Source of the DNA: Oasisia sp. SBJ-2009
Taxonomy: Eukaryota > Annelida > Polychaeta > Sabellida > Siboglinidae
Direction: 5' to 3'
Assembly (NCBI GenBank): GCA_964017155.1
Contig: OZ024865.1
Location: 22,116,611 to 22,180,610, forward strand
Length of the DNA: 64,000 nucleotides
A program made the translations under genes and the position numbers. Under the pieces are notes generated by a model. The model ran no database searches. It was not told where the DNA came from and was given only the letters and a program-made list of their open reading frames with translations. Each line of letters begins with the position of its first letter. Positions within the stretch are counted from its first letter, which is position 1. Of this stretch, positions 38,380 through 52,684 are shown in pieces.

Positions 38380-41300
38380 CTCCTCCCAACCTCCCCACTC
38401 CACCCAACCTCCCCACTTCACCCAACCTCCCCAATCCACCAAACCTCCCCACTCCACCCAACCTCCGCACTCCACTATACCTCCCACTCCACACAACCTC
38501 CCCACTGCACCCAACCTCCCAACTCCACCCAGCCTCCCCACTCCACCCAACTTCCCCACTGCCCCCAACCTCTCCACTGCACCCAACCTCCCCACTCCTC
38601 CCAACCTCCCCACTCCACCCAACCTCCCCACTTCACCCAACCTCCCCAATCCACCAAACCTCCCCACTCCACCCAACCTCCGCACTCCACTATACCTCCC
38701 ACTCCACACAACCTCCCCACTGCACCCAACCTCCCCACTTCACTCAACCTCCCCACTCCACCCAACCTCCCCACTTCACCCAACCTCCCCACTTCACCCA
38801 ACCTCCCCACTCCACCCAACCTCCCCACTTCACCCAACCTCCCCACTCGATCCTACCTCCCCACTTAACCCAACCTCCGCACTCCATCCAACCTTCGAAC
38901 TCCAACGAACCTCCGCACTCCACCCAACTTCTGTACTCCACCCAACTTCAGGACTCCACCCAAATTCCGCAATCCACCCAACCTCCGCACTCCACCCAAC
39001 CTCCGCACTCCACCCAAATTCAGCACTCCACCCAACCTCCCCACTCCACCAAACCTCCCCACTCCACCCAACCTCCGCACTCCACTATACCTCCCACTCC
39101 ACACAACCTCCCCACTGCACCCAACCTCCCCACTTCACTCAACCTCCCCACTCCACCCAACCTCCCCACTCCACCCAACCTCCCCACTTCACCCAACCTC
39201 CCCACTCGATCCTACCTCCCCACTTAACCCAACCTCCGCACTCCATCCAACCTCCGAACTCCAACGAACCTCCGCACTCCACCCAACTTCTGTACTCCAC
39301 CCAACTTCAGGACTCCACCCAAATTCCGCAATCCACCCAACCTCCGCACTCCACCCAACCTCCGCACTCCACCCAAATTCAGCACTCCACCCAACCTCCC
39401 CACTCCACCCAACCTCCCCACTCCACCCAACCTCCCAACTCCACCCAGCCTCGCCACTCCACCCAACTTCCCCACTGCCCCCAACCTCTCCACTGCACCC
39501 AACCTCCCCACTCCTCCCAACCTCCCCACTCCACCCAACCTCCCCACTTCACCCAACCTCCCCAATCCACCAAACCTCCCCACTCCACCCAACCTCCGCA
39601 CTCCACTATACCTCCCACTCCACACAACCTCCCCACTGCACCCAACCTCCCCACTTCACCCAACCTCCCCACTCCATCCAACCTCCGAACTCCAAAGAAC
39701 CTCCGCACTCCACCCAACTTCTGCACTCCACCCAACTTCAGGACTCCACCCAAATTCCGCAATCCACCCAACCTCCGCACTCCACCCAACCTCCGCACTC
39801 CACCCAAATTCCGCACTCCACCCAACCTCCCCAATCCACCCAACCTCCCCACTTCACCCAACCTCCCCACTTCACCCAACCTCCCCAATCCACCAAACCT
39901 GCCCACTCCACCCAACCTCCGCACTCCACTATACCTCCCACTCCACACAACCTCCCCACTGCACCCAACCTCCCCACTTCACCCAACCTCCCCACTCCAC
40001 CCAACCTCCCCACTTCACCTAACCTCCCCACTCCATCCTACCTCCCCACTTTACCCAACCTCCGCACTCCATCCAACCTCCGAACTCCACCCAACCTCCG
40101 CACTCCAACGAACTTCCGCACTCCACCCAACCTCCGCACTCCACCCAACTTCTGCACTCCACCCAACTTCTGGACTCCACCCAAATTCCGCAATCCACCC
40201 AACCTCCGCACTCCACCCAACCTCCGCACTCCACCCAAATTCCGCACTCCACCCAACCTCCCCACTCCACCCAACCTCCCCACTGCACCCAACCTCCCAA
40301 CTCCACCCAGCCTCCCCACTCCACCCAACTTCCCCACTGCCCCCAACCTCTCCACTGCACCCAACCTCCCCACTCCTCCCAACCTCCCCACTCCACCCAA
40401 CCTCCCCACTTCACCCAACCTCCCCAATCCACCAAACCTCCCCACTCCACCCAACCTCCGCACTCCACTATACCTCCCACTCCACACAACCTCCCCACTG
40501 CACCCAACCTCCCCACTTCACCCAACCTCCCCACTCCACCCAACCTCCCCACTTCACCCAACCTCCCCACTTCACCCAACCTCCCCACTCCACCCAACCT
40601 ACCCACTTCACCCAACCTCCCCACTCGATCCTACCTCCCCACTTAACCCAACCTCCGCACTCCATCCAACCTCCGAACTCCAACGAACCTCCGCACTCCA
40701 CCCAACTTCTGTACTCCACCCAACTTCAGGACTCCACCCAAATTCCGCAATCCACCCAACCTCCGCACTCCACCCAACCTCCGCACTCCACCCAAATTCA
40801 GCACTCCACCCAACCTCCCCACTCCACCCAACCTCCCCACTCCACCCAACCTCCCAACTCCACCCAGCCTCGCCACTCCACCCAACTTCCCCACTGCCCC
40901 CAACCTCTCCACTGCACCCAACCTCCCCACTCCTCCCAACCTCCCCACTCCACCCAACCTCCCCACTTCACCCAACCTCCCCAATCCACCAAACCTCCCC
41001 ACTCCACCCAACCTCCGCACTCCACTATACCTCCCACTCCACACAACCTCCCCACTGCACCCAACCTCCCCACTTCACCCAACCTCCCCACTCCATCCAA
41101 CCTCCGAACTCCAAAGAACCTCCGCACTCCACCCAACTTCTGCACTCCACCCAACTTCAGGACTCCACCCAAATTCCGCAATCCACCCAACCTCCGCACT
41201 CCACCCAACCTCCGCACTCCACCCAAATTCCGCACTCCACCCAACCTCCCCAATCCACCCAACCTCCCCACTCCACCCAACCTCCCAACTCCACCCAGCC

Positions 41301-43918
41301 TCCCCACTCCACCCAACTTCCCCACTGCCCCCAACCTCTCCACTGCACCCAACCTCCCCACTCCTCCCAACCTCCCCACTCCACCCAACCTCCCCACTTC
41401 ACCCAACCTCCCCAATCCACCAAACCTCCCCACTCCACCCAACCTCCGCACTCCACTATACCTCCCACTCCACACAACCTCCCCACTGCACCCAACCTCC
41501 TCACTCCACCCAACCTCCCCACTTCACCCAACCTCCTCACTCCATCCTACCTCCCCACTTCACCCAACCTCCGCACTCCATCCAACCTCAGAACTCCACC
41601 CAACCTCCGCACTCCACCCAACTTCCGCACTCCACCCAACTTCCGGACTCCACCCAAATTCCGCAATCCACCCAACCTCCGCACTCCATCCAACCTCCGC
41701 ACTCCACCCAAGTTCCGCACTCCCCCCAACCTCCCCACTCCACCCAACCTCCCCACTCCACCCAGCCCCCCCACTCCACCCAACTTCCCCACTGCCCACA
41801 ACCTCTCCACTGCACCCAACCTCCCAACTCCTCCCAACCTCCCCGCTCCACCCAACCTCCCCACTTCACCCAACCTCTCCAATCCACCAAACCTCCCCAC
41901 TGCACCCAACCTCCGCACTCCACTATATTTCCCATTCCATACAACCTCCCCACTGCATCCAACCTCCCCACTTCACCCAACCTCCCCACTCCACCCAACC
42001 TCCCCACTTCACCCAACCTCCCCACTTCACCCAACCTCCCCACTTCACCCAACCTCCCCAATCCACCAAACCTGCCCACTCCACCCAACCTCCGCACTCC
42101 ACTATACCTCCCACTCCACACAACCTCCCCACTGCACCCAACCTCCCCACTTCACCCAACCTCCCCACTCCACCCAACCTCCCCACTTCACTATACCTCC
42201 CAATCCACACAACCTCCCCACTGCACCCAACCTCCCCACTTCACTCAACCTCCCCACTCCACCCAACCTCCCCACTTCACCCAACCTCCCCACTTCACCC
42301 AACCTCCCCACTCCACCCAACCTCCCCACTTCACCCAACCTCCCCACTCCATCCTACCTCCCCACTTAACCCAACCTCCGCACTCCATCCAACCTCCGAA
42401 CTCCAACGAACCTCCGCACTCCACCCAACTTCTGTACTCCACCCAACTTCAGGACTCCACCCAAATTCCGCAATCCACCCAACCTCCGCACTCCACCCAA
42501 CCTCCGCACTCCACCCAAATTCAGCACTCCACCCAACCTCCCCACTCCACCCAACCTCCCCACTCCACCCAACCTCCCAACTCCACCCAGCCTCGCCACT
42601 CCACCCAACTTCCCCACTGCCCCCAACCTCTCCACTGCACCCAACCTCCCCACTCCTCCCAACCTCCCCACTCCACCCAACCTCCCCACTTCACCCAACC
42701 TCCCCAATCCACCAAACCTCCCCACTCCACACAACCTCCGCACTCCACTATACCTCCCACTCCACACAACCTCCCCACTGCACCCAACCTCCCCACTTCA
42801 CCCAACCTCCCCACTCCATCCAACCTCCGAACTCCAAAGAACCTCCGCACTCCACCCAACTTCTGCACTCCACCCAACTTCAGGACTCCACCCAAATTCC
42901 GCAATCCACCCAACCTCCGCACTCCACCCAACCTCCGCACTCCACCCAAATTCCGCACTCCACCCAACCTCCCCACTCCACCCAACCTCCCCACTCCACC
43001 CAACATCCCAACTCCACCCAGCCTCCCCACTCCACGCAACTTCCCCACTGCCCTCAACCTCTCCACTGCACCCAACCTCCCCACTCCTCCCAACCTCCCC
43101 ACTCCACCCAACCTCCCCACTTCACCCAACCTCCCCAATCCACCAAACCTCCCCACTCCACCCAACCTCCGCACTCCACTATACCTCCCACTCCACACAA
43201 CCTCCCCACTGCACCCAACCTCCCCACTTCACCCAACCTCCCCACTTCACCCAACCTCCCCAATCCACCAAACCTCCCCACTCCACCCAACTTCCGCACT
43301 CCACTATACCTCCCAATCCACACAACCTCCCCACTGCACCCAACCTCCCCACTCCACACTACCTCCCCACTTCACCCAACCTCCCCACTCCAACCAACCT
43401 CCCCACTTCACCCAAGCTCCGCACTCCATCCAACCTCCGCACTCCACCCAACCTCCGCACTCCAACGAACTTCCGCACTCCACCCAACCTCAGCACTCCA
43501 CCCAACTTCCGCACTCCATCAAACCTCCCCACTCCACCCAACCTCCCCACTTCACCCAACCTCCCCAATCCACCAAACCTCCCCACTCCACCCAAACTCC
43601 GCACTCCACTATACCTCACACACCTTCCAAACTCCCCACTGCACCCAACCTCCCCACTTCACCCAACCTCCTCACTCCATCCTACCTCCCCACTTCACCC
43701 AACCTCCGCACTCCATCCAACCTCCGAACTCCACCCAACCTCCGCACTCCACCCAACTTCCGCACTCCACCCAACTTCCGGACTCCACCCAAATTCCGCA
43801 ATCCACCCAACCTCCGCACTCCATCCAACCTCCGCACTCCACCCAAGTTCCGCACTCCCCCCAACCTCCCCACTCCACCCAACCTCCCCACTCCACCCAA
43901 CCTCCCCACTCCACCCAG

Positions 43919-43928
43919 CCCCCCCCCC
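43919..43928 (+). repeat. Poly-C tract of 10 in the CCCAG unit
   Basis: In a CCCAG-type unit the T of CCTCCCC is replaced by C, leaving an unbroken C run. Equivalent runs are 7 C at 21,672, 23,809, 28,208, 36,702 and 41,766, and 8 C at 25,873. They are 10 C at 43,919 and 47,604, and 9 C at 45,485, 51,430, 55,236, 60,191 and 61,879. The copy near 49,757 lacks the unit. Runs of 8, 9 or 10 C move the frame by 1, 2 or 3. Confidence 0.88.
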
Positions 43929-44924
43929 ACTCCACCCAACTTCCCCACTGCCCACAACCTCTCCACTGCACCCAACCTCCCCACTCCTCCCAACCTCCCC
44001 ACTCCACCCAACCTCCCCACTTCACCCAACCTCCCCACTCCATCCTACCTCCCCACTTAACCCAACCTCCGCACTCCATCCAACCTCCGAACTCCAACGA
44101 ACCTCCGCACTCCACCCAACTTCTGTACTCCACCCAACTTCAGGACTCCACCCAAATTCCGCAATCCACCCAACCTCCGCACTCCACCCAACCTCCGCAC
44201 TCCACCCAAATTCAGCACTCCACCCAACCTCCCCACTCCACCCAACCTCCCCACTCCACCCAACCTCCCAACTCCACCCAGCCTCGCCACTCCACCCAAC
44301 TTCCCCACTGCCCCCAACCTCTCCACTGCACCCAACCTCCCCACTCCTCCCAACCTCCCCACTCCACCCAACCTCCCCACTTCACCCAACCTCCCCAATC
44401 CACCAAACCTCCCCACTCCACCCAACCTCCGCACTCCACTATACCTCCCACTCCACACAACCTCCCCACTGCACCCAACCTCCCCACTTCACCCAACCTC
44501 CCCACTCCATCCAACCTCCGAACTCCAAAGAACCTCCGCACTCCACCCAACTTCTGCACTCCACCCAACTTCAGGACTCCACCCAAATTCCGCAATCCAC
44601 CCAACCTCCGCACTCCACCCAACCTCCGCACTCCACCCAAATTCCGCACTCCACCCAACCTCCCCACTCCACCCAACCTCCCCACTCCACCCAACATCCC
44701 AACTCCACCCAGCCTCCCCACTCCACGCAACTTCCCCACTGCCCTCAACCTCTCCACTGCACCCAACCTCCCCACTCCTCCCAACCTCCCCACACCACCC
44801 AACCTCCCCACTTCACCCAACCTCCCCAATCCACCAAACCTCCCCACTCCACCCAACTTCCGCACTCCACTATACCTCCCAATCCACACAACCTCCCCAC
44901 TGCACCCAACCTCCCCACTCCACA

Positions 44925-47043
44925 CTACCTCCCCACTTCACCCAACCTCCCCACTCCAACCAACCTCCCCACTTCACCCAAGCTCCGCACTCCATCCAAC
45001 CTCCGCACTCCACCCAACCTCCGCACTCCAACGAACTTCCGCACTCCACCCAACCTCAGCACTCCACCCAACTTCCGCACTCCATCAAACCTCCCCACTC
45101 CACCCAACCTCCCCACTTCACCCAACCTCCCCAATCCACCAAACCTCCCCACTCCACCCAAACTCCGCACTCCACTATACCTCACACTCCTTCCAAACTC
45201 CCCACTGCACCCAACCTCCCCACTTCACCCAACCTCCTCACTCCATCCTACCTCCCCACTTCACCCAACCTCCGCACTCCATCCAACCTCCGAACTCCAC
45301 CCAACCTCCGCACTCCACCCAACTTCCGCACTCCACCCAACTTCCGGACTCCACCCAAATTCCGCAATCCACCCAACCTCCGCACTCCATCCAACCTCCG
45401 CACTCCACCCAAGTTCCGCACTCCCCCCAACCTCCCCACTCCACCCAACCTCCCCACTCCACCCAACCTCCCCACTCCACCCAGCCCCCCCCCACTCCAC
45501 CCAACTTCCCCACTGCCCACAACCTCTCCACTGCACCCAACCTCCCAACTCCTCCCAACCTCCCCGCTCCACCCAACCTCCCCACTTCACCCAACCTCCC
45601 CAATCCACCAAACCTCCCCACTGCACCCAACCTCCGCACTCCACTATACTTCCCACTCAATACAACCTCCCCACTGCATCCAACCTCCCCACTTCACCCA
45701 ACCTCCCCACGCCACCCAACCTCCCCACTTCACCCAACCTCCCCACTTCACCCAACCTCCCCAATCCACCAAACCTCCCCACTCCACCCAACCTCCGCAC
45801 TCCACTATACCTCCCACTCCACACAACCTCCCCACTGCACCCAACCTCCCCACTTCACCCAACCTCCCCACTCCACCCAACCTCCCCACTTCACCTAACC
45901 TCCCCACTCCATCCTACCTCCCCACTTTACCCAACCTCCGCACTCCATCCAACCTCCGAACTCCACCCAACCTCCGCACTCCAACGAACTTCCGCACTCC
46001 ACCCAACCTCCGCACTCCACCCAAATTCCGCAATCCACCCAACCTCCGCACTCCACCCAACCTCCGCACTCCACCCAAATTCCGCACTCCACCCAACCTC
46101 CCCACTCCACCCAACCTCCCACTGCACCCAACCTCCCAACTCCACCCAGCCTCCCCACTCCACCCAACTTCCCCACTGCCCCCAACCTCTCCACTGCACC
46201 CAACCTCCCCACTCCTCCCAACCTCCCCACTCCACCCAACCTCCCCACTTCACCCAACCTCCCCAATCCACCAAACCTCCCCACTCCACCCAACCTCCGC
46301 ACTGCACTATACCTCCCACTCCACACAACCTCCCCACCGCACCCAACCTCCCCACTTCACTCAACCTCCCCACTCCACCCAACCTCCCCACTTCACCCAA
46401 CCTCCCCACTTCACCCAACCTCCCCACTCCACCCAACCTCCCCACTTCACCCAACCTCCCCACTCCATCCTACCTCCCCACTTCACCCAACCTCCGCACT
46501 CCATCCAACCTCCGAACTCCAACGAACCTCCGCACTCCACCCAACTTCTGCACTCCACCCAACTTCAGGACTCCACCCAAATTCCGCAATCCACCCAACC
46601 TCCGCACTCCACCCAACCTCCGCACTCCACCCAAATTCAGCACTCCACCCAACCTCCCCACTCCACCCAACCTCCCCACTCCACCCAACCTCCCAACTCC
46701 ACCCAGCCTCCCCACTCCACCCAACTTCCCCACTGCCCCCAACCTCTCCACTGCACCCAACCTCCCCACTCCTCCCAACCTCCCCACTCCACCCAACCTC
46801 CCCACTTCACCCAACCTCCCCAATCCACCAAACCTCCCCACTCCACCCAACCTCCGCACTCCACTATACCTCCCACTCCACACAACCTCCCCACTGCACC
46901 CAACCTCCCCACTTTACCCAACCTCCCCACTTCACCCAACCTCCCCAATCCACCAAACCTCCCCACTCCACCCAACTTCCTCACTCCACTATACCTCCCA
47001 ATCCACACAACCTCCCCACTGCACCCAACCTCCCCACTCCACA
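44925..47043. repeat. 2.1-kb higher-order period, copy 1 (2,119 bp)
   Basis: Measured between successive ACTCCACACTACC landmarks, this period is 2,119 bp and is followed by one of 2,156 bp with the same variant order. The 37-bp difference is accounted for by one C in the poly-C tract (9 here, 10 in the next) and by two units (36 bp, CTTCTGCACTCC and CTTCTGGACTCC types) missing here near 46,020. The first part also matches 50,870 onward at an offset of 5,945 bp. Confidence 0.82.
46119..46135. repeat. Shared 1-bp deletion unit CCACTGCACCCAACCTC
   Basis: A 17-bp unit lacks one C compared with the CCCACTGCACCCAACCTC found in the equivalent place at about 22,305, 26,435, 28,896 and 40,270. The same deletion is at 48,275-48,291, 52,100-52,116 and 62,567-62,583 but not in the equivalent copies near 53,715 and 58,310. 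It marks a subset of copies with a common origin. Confidence 0.85.
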
Positions 47044-49199
47044 CTACCTCCCCACTTCACCCAACCTCCCCACTCCAACCAACCTCCCCACTTCACCCAA
47101 GCTCCGCACTCCATCCAACCTCCGCACTCCACCCAACCTCCGCACTCCAACGAACTTCCGCACTCCACCCAACCTCAGCACTCCACCCAACTTCCGCACT
47201 CCATCAAACCTCCCCACTCCACCCAACCTCCCCACTTCACCCAACCTCCCCAATCCACCAAACCTCCCCACTCCACCCAAACTCCGCACTCCACTATACC
47301 TCACACTCCTTCCAAACTCCCCACTGCACCCAACCTCCCCACTTCACCCAACCTCCTCACTCCATCCTACCTCCCCACTTCACCCAACCTCCGCACTCCA
47401 TCCAACCTCCGAACTCCACCCAACCTCCGCACTCCACCCAACTTCCGCACTCCACCCAACTTCCGGACTCCACCCAAATTCCGCAATCCACCCAACCTCC
47501 GCACTCCATCCAACCTCCGCACTCCACCCAAGTTCCGCACTCCCCCCAACCTCCCCACTCCACCCAACCTCCCCACTCCACCCAACCTCCCCACTCCACC
47601 CAGCCCCCCCCCCACTCCACCCAACTTCCCCACTGCCCACAACCTCTCCACTGCACCCAACCTCCCAACTCCTCCCAACCTCCCCGCTCCACCCAACCTC
47701 CCCACTTCACCCAACCTCCCCAATCCACCAAACCTCCCCACTGCACCCAACCTCCGCACTCCACTATACTTCCCACTCAATACAACCTCCCCACTGCATC
47801 CAACCTCCCCACTTCACCCAACCTCCCCACGCCACCCAACCTCCCCACTTCACCCAACCTCCCCACTTCACCCAACCTCCCCAATCCACCAAACCTCCCC
47901 ACTCCACCCAACCTCCGCACTCCACTATACCTCCCACTCCACACAACCTCCCCACTGCACCCAACCTCCCCACTTCACCCAACCTCCCCACTCCACCCAA
48001 CCTCCCCACTTCACCTAACCTCCCCACTCCATCCTACCTCCCCACTTTACCCAACCTCCGCACTCCATCCAACCTCCGAACTCCACCCAACCTCCGCACT
48101 CCAACGAACTTCCGCACTCCACCCAACCTCCGCACTCCACCCAACTTCTGCACTCCACCCAACTTCTGGACTCCACCCAAATTCCGCAATCCACCCAACC
48201 TCCGCACTCCACCCAACCTCCGCACTCCACCCAAATTCCGCACTCCACCCAACCTCCCCACTCCACCCAACCTCCCACTGCACCCAACCTCCCAACTCCA
48301 CCCAGCCTCCCCACTCCACCCAACTTCCCCACTGCCCCCAACCTCTCCACTGCACCCAACCTCCCCACTCCTCCCAACCTCCCCACTCCACCCAACCTCC
48401 CCACTTCACCCAACCTCCCCAATCCACCAAACCTCCCCACTCCACCCAACCTCCGCACTGCACTATACCTCCCACTCCACACAACCTCCCCACCGCACCC
48501 AACCTCCCCACTTCACTCAACCTCCCCACTCCACCCAACCTCCCCACTTCACCCAACCTCCCCACTTCACCCAACCTCCCCACTCCACCCAACCTCCCCA
48601 CTTCACCCAACCTCCCCACTCCATCCTACCTCCCCACTTCACCCAACCTCCGCACTCCATCCAACCTCCGAACTCCAACGAACCTCCGCACTCCACCCAA
48701 CTTCTGCACTCCACCCAACTTCAGGACTCCACCCAAATTCCGCAATCCACCCAACCTCCGCACTCCACCCAACCTCCGCACTCCACCCAAATTCAGCACT
48801 CCACCCAACCTCCCCACTCCACCCAACCTCCCCACTCCACCCAACCTCCCAACTCCACCCAGCCTCCCCACTCCACCCAACTTCCCCACTGCCCCCAACC
48901 TCTCCACTGCACCCAACCTCCCCACTCCTCCCAACCTCCCCACTCCACCCAACCTCCCCACTTCACCCAACCTCCCCAATCCACCAAACCTCCCCACTCC
49001 ACCCAACCTCCGCACTCCACTATACCTCCCACTCCACACAACCTCCCCACTGCACCCAACCTCCCCACTTTACCCAACCTCCCCACTTCACCCAACCTCC
49101 CCAATCCACCAAACCTCCCCACTCCACCCAACTTCCTCACTCCACTATACCTCCCAATCCACACAACCTCCCCACTGCACCCAACCTCCCCACTCCACA
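47044..49199. repeat. 2.1-kb higher-order period, copy 2 (2,156 bp)
   Basis: This is the neighbour of 44,925-47,043 with the same unit order, including ACGCCACCC near 47,830, the 17-bp deletion unit at 48,275-48,291 and CACCGCACCC near 48,492. The following landmark intervals are 1,670 bp (49,200-50,869) and 2,155 bp (50,870-53,024), so the period is loose, not fixed. Confidence 0.82.
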
Positions 49200-50739
49200 C
49201 TACCTCCCCACTTCACCCAACCTCCCCACTCCAACCAACCTCCCCACTTCACCCAAGCTCCGCACTCCATCCAACCTCCGCACTCCACCCAACCTCCGCA
49301 CTCCAACGAACTTCCGCACTCCACCCAACCTCAGCACTCCACCCAACTTCCGCACTCCATCAAACCTCCCCACTCCACCCAACCTCCCCACTTCACCCAA
49401 CCTCCCCAATCCACCAAACCTCCCCACTCCACCCAAACTCCGCACTCCACTATACCTCACACACCTTCCAAACTCCCCACTGCACCCAACCTCCCCACTT
49501 CACCCAACCTCCTCACTCCATCCTACCTCCCCACTTCACCCAACCTCCGCACTCCATCCAACCTCCGAACTCCACCCAACCTCCGCACTCCACCCAACTT
49601 CCGCACTCCACCCAACTTCCGGACTCCACCCAAATTCCGCAATCCACCCAACCTCCGCACTCCATCCAACCTCCGCACTCCACCCAAGTTCCGCACTCCC
49701 CCCAACCTCCCCACTCCACCCAACCTCCCCACTCCACCCAACCTCCCCACTCCACCCAACTTCCCCACTGCCCACAACCTCTCCACTGCACCCAACCTCC
49801 CCACTCCTCCCAACCTCCCCACTCCACCCAACCTCCCCACTTCACCCAACCTCCCCACTCCATCCTACCTCCCCACTTAACCCAACCTCCGCACTCCATC
49901 CAACCTCCGAACTCCAACGAACCTCCGCACTCCACCCAACTTCTGTACTCCACCCAACTTCAGGACTCCACCCAAATTCCGCAATCCACCCAACCTCCGC
50001 ACTCCACCCAACCTCCGCACTCCACCCAAATTCAGCACTCCACCCAACCTCCCCACTCCACCCAACCTCCCCACTCCACCCAACCTCCCAACTCCACCCA
50101 GCCTCGCCACTCCACCCAACTTCCCCACTGCCCCCAACCTCTCCACTGCACCCAACCTCCCCACTCCTCCCAACCTCCCCACTCCACCCAACCTCCCCAC
50201 TTCACCCAACCTCCCCAATCCACCAAACCTCCCCACTCCACCCAACCTCCGCACTCCACTATACCTCCCACTCCACACAACCTCCCCACTGCACCCAACC
50301 TCCCCACTTCACCCAACCTCCCCACTCCATCCAACCTCCGAACTCCAAAGAACCTCCGCACTCCACCCAACTTCTGCACTCCACCCAACTTCAGGACTCC
50401 ACCCAAATTCCGCAATCCACCCAACCTCCGCACTCCACCCAACCTCCGCACTCCACCCAAATTCCGCACTCCACCCAACCTCCCCACTCCACCCAACCTC
50501 CCCACTCCACCCAACATCCCAACTCCACCCAGCCTCCCCACTCCACGCAACTTCCCCACTGCCCTCAACCTCTCCACTGCACCCAACCTCCCCACTCCTC
50601 CCAACCTCCCCACACCACCCAACCTCCCCACTTCACCCAACCTCCCCAATCCACCAAACCTCCCCACTCCACCCAACCTCCGCACTCCACTATACCTCCC
50701 ACTCCACACAACCTCCCCACTGCACCCAACCTCCCCACT

Positions 50740-52000
50740 TCACCCAACCTCCCCACTTCACCCAACCTCCCCAATCCACCAAACCTCCCCACTCCACCCA
50801 ACTTCCGCACTCCACTATACCTCCCAATCCACACAACCTCCCCACTGCACCCAACCTCCCCACTCCACACTACCTCCCCACTTCACCCAACCTCCCCACT
50901 CCAACCAACCTCCCCACTTCACCCAAGCTCCGCACTCCATCCAACCTCCGCACTCCACCCAACCTCCGCACTCCAACGAACTTCCGCACTCCACCCAACC
51001 TCAGCACTCCACCCAACTTCCGCACTCCATCAAACCTCCCCACTCCACCCAACCTCCCCACTTCACCCAACCTCCCCAATCCACCAAACCTCCCCACTCC
51101 ACCCAAACTCCGCACTCCACTATACCTCACACTCCTTCCAAACTCCCCACTGCACCCAACCTCCCCACTTCACCCAACCTCCTCACTCCATCCTACCTCC
51201 CCACTTCACCCAACCTCCGCACTCCATCCAACCTCCGAACTCCACCCAACCTCCGCACTCCACCCAACTTCCGCACTCCACCCAACTTCCGGACTCCACC
51301 CAAATTCCGCAATCCACCCAACCTCCGCACTCCATCCAACCTCCGCACTCCACCCAAGTTCCGCACTCCCCCCAACCTCCCCACTCCACCCAACCTCCCC
51401 ACTCCACCCAACCTCCCCACTCCACCCAGCCCCCCCCCACTCCACCCAACTTCCCCACTGCCCACAACCTCTCCACTGCACCCAACCTCCCAACTCCTCC
51501 CAACCTCCCCGCTCCACCCAACCTCCCCACTTCACCCAACCTCCCCAATCCACCAAACCTCCCCACTGCACCCAACCTCCGCACTCCACTATACTTCCCA
51601 CTCAATACAACCTCCCCACTGCATCCAACCTCCCCACTTCACCCAACCTCCCCACTCCACCCAACCTCCCCACTTCACCCAACCTCCCCACTTCACCCAA
51701 CCTCCCCAATCCACCAAACCTCCCCACTCCACCCAACCTCCGCACTCCACTATACCTCCCACTCCACACAACCTCCCCACTGCACCCAACCTCCCCACTT
51801 CACCCAACCTCCCCACTCCACCCAACCTCCCCACTTCACCTAACCTCCCCACTCCATCCTACCTCCCCACTTTACCCAACCTCCGCACTCCATCCAACCT
51901 CCGAACTCCACCCAACCTCCGCACTCCAACGAACTTCCGCACTCCACCCAACCTCCGCACTCCACCCAACTTCTGCACTCCACCCAACTTCTGGACTCCA
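50740..52000. repeat. 10,449-bp-spaced segment, left copy
   Basis: Units from here recur at about 61,189-62,449 at an offset of 10,449 bp, including the 9-C tracts at 51,430 and 61,879 and ACTCAATACAACC near 51,602/62,051. After about 62,440 the right copy has one extra 18-bp unit, so the offset becomes 10,467 bp for the following kilobase. Confidence 0.78.
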
Positions 52001-52684
52001 CCCAAATTCCGCAATCCACCCAACCTCCGCACTCCACCCAACCTCCGCACTCCACCCAAATTCCGCACTCCACCCAACCTCCCCACTCCACCCAACCTCC
52101 CACTGCACCCAACCTCCCAACTCCACCCAGCCTCCCCACTCCACCCAACTTCCCCACTGCCCCCAACCTCTCCACTGCACCCAACCTCCCCACTCCTCCC
52201 AACCTCCCCACTCCACCCAACCTCCCCACTTCACCCAACCTCCCCAATCCACCAAACCTCCCCACTCCACCCAACCTCCGCACTGCACTATACCTCCCAC
52301 TCCACACAACCTCCCCACCGCACCCAACCTCCCCACTTCACTCAACCTCCCCACTCCACCCAACCTCCCCACTTCACCCAACCTCCCCACTTCACCCAAC
52401 CTCCCCACTCCACCCAACCTCCCCACTTCACCCAACCTCCCCACTCCATCCTACCTCCCCACTTCACCCAACCTCCGCACTCCATCCAACCTCCGAACTC
52501 CAACGAACCTCCGCACTCCACCCAACTTCTGCACTCCACCCAACTTCAGGACTCCACCCAAATTCCGCAATCCACCCAACCTCCGCACTCCACCCAACCT
52601 CCGCACTCCACCCAAATTCAGCACTCCACCCAACCTCCCCACTCCACCCAACCTCCCCACTCCACCCAACCTCCCAACTCCACC

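Noticed and set aside
43919..43928. Poly-C tract as a phase-variation switch
   Set aside because: Phase-variable homopolymers act in bacterial genes or promoters; here there is no gene to switch and the context is satellite DNA.
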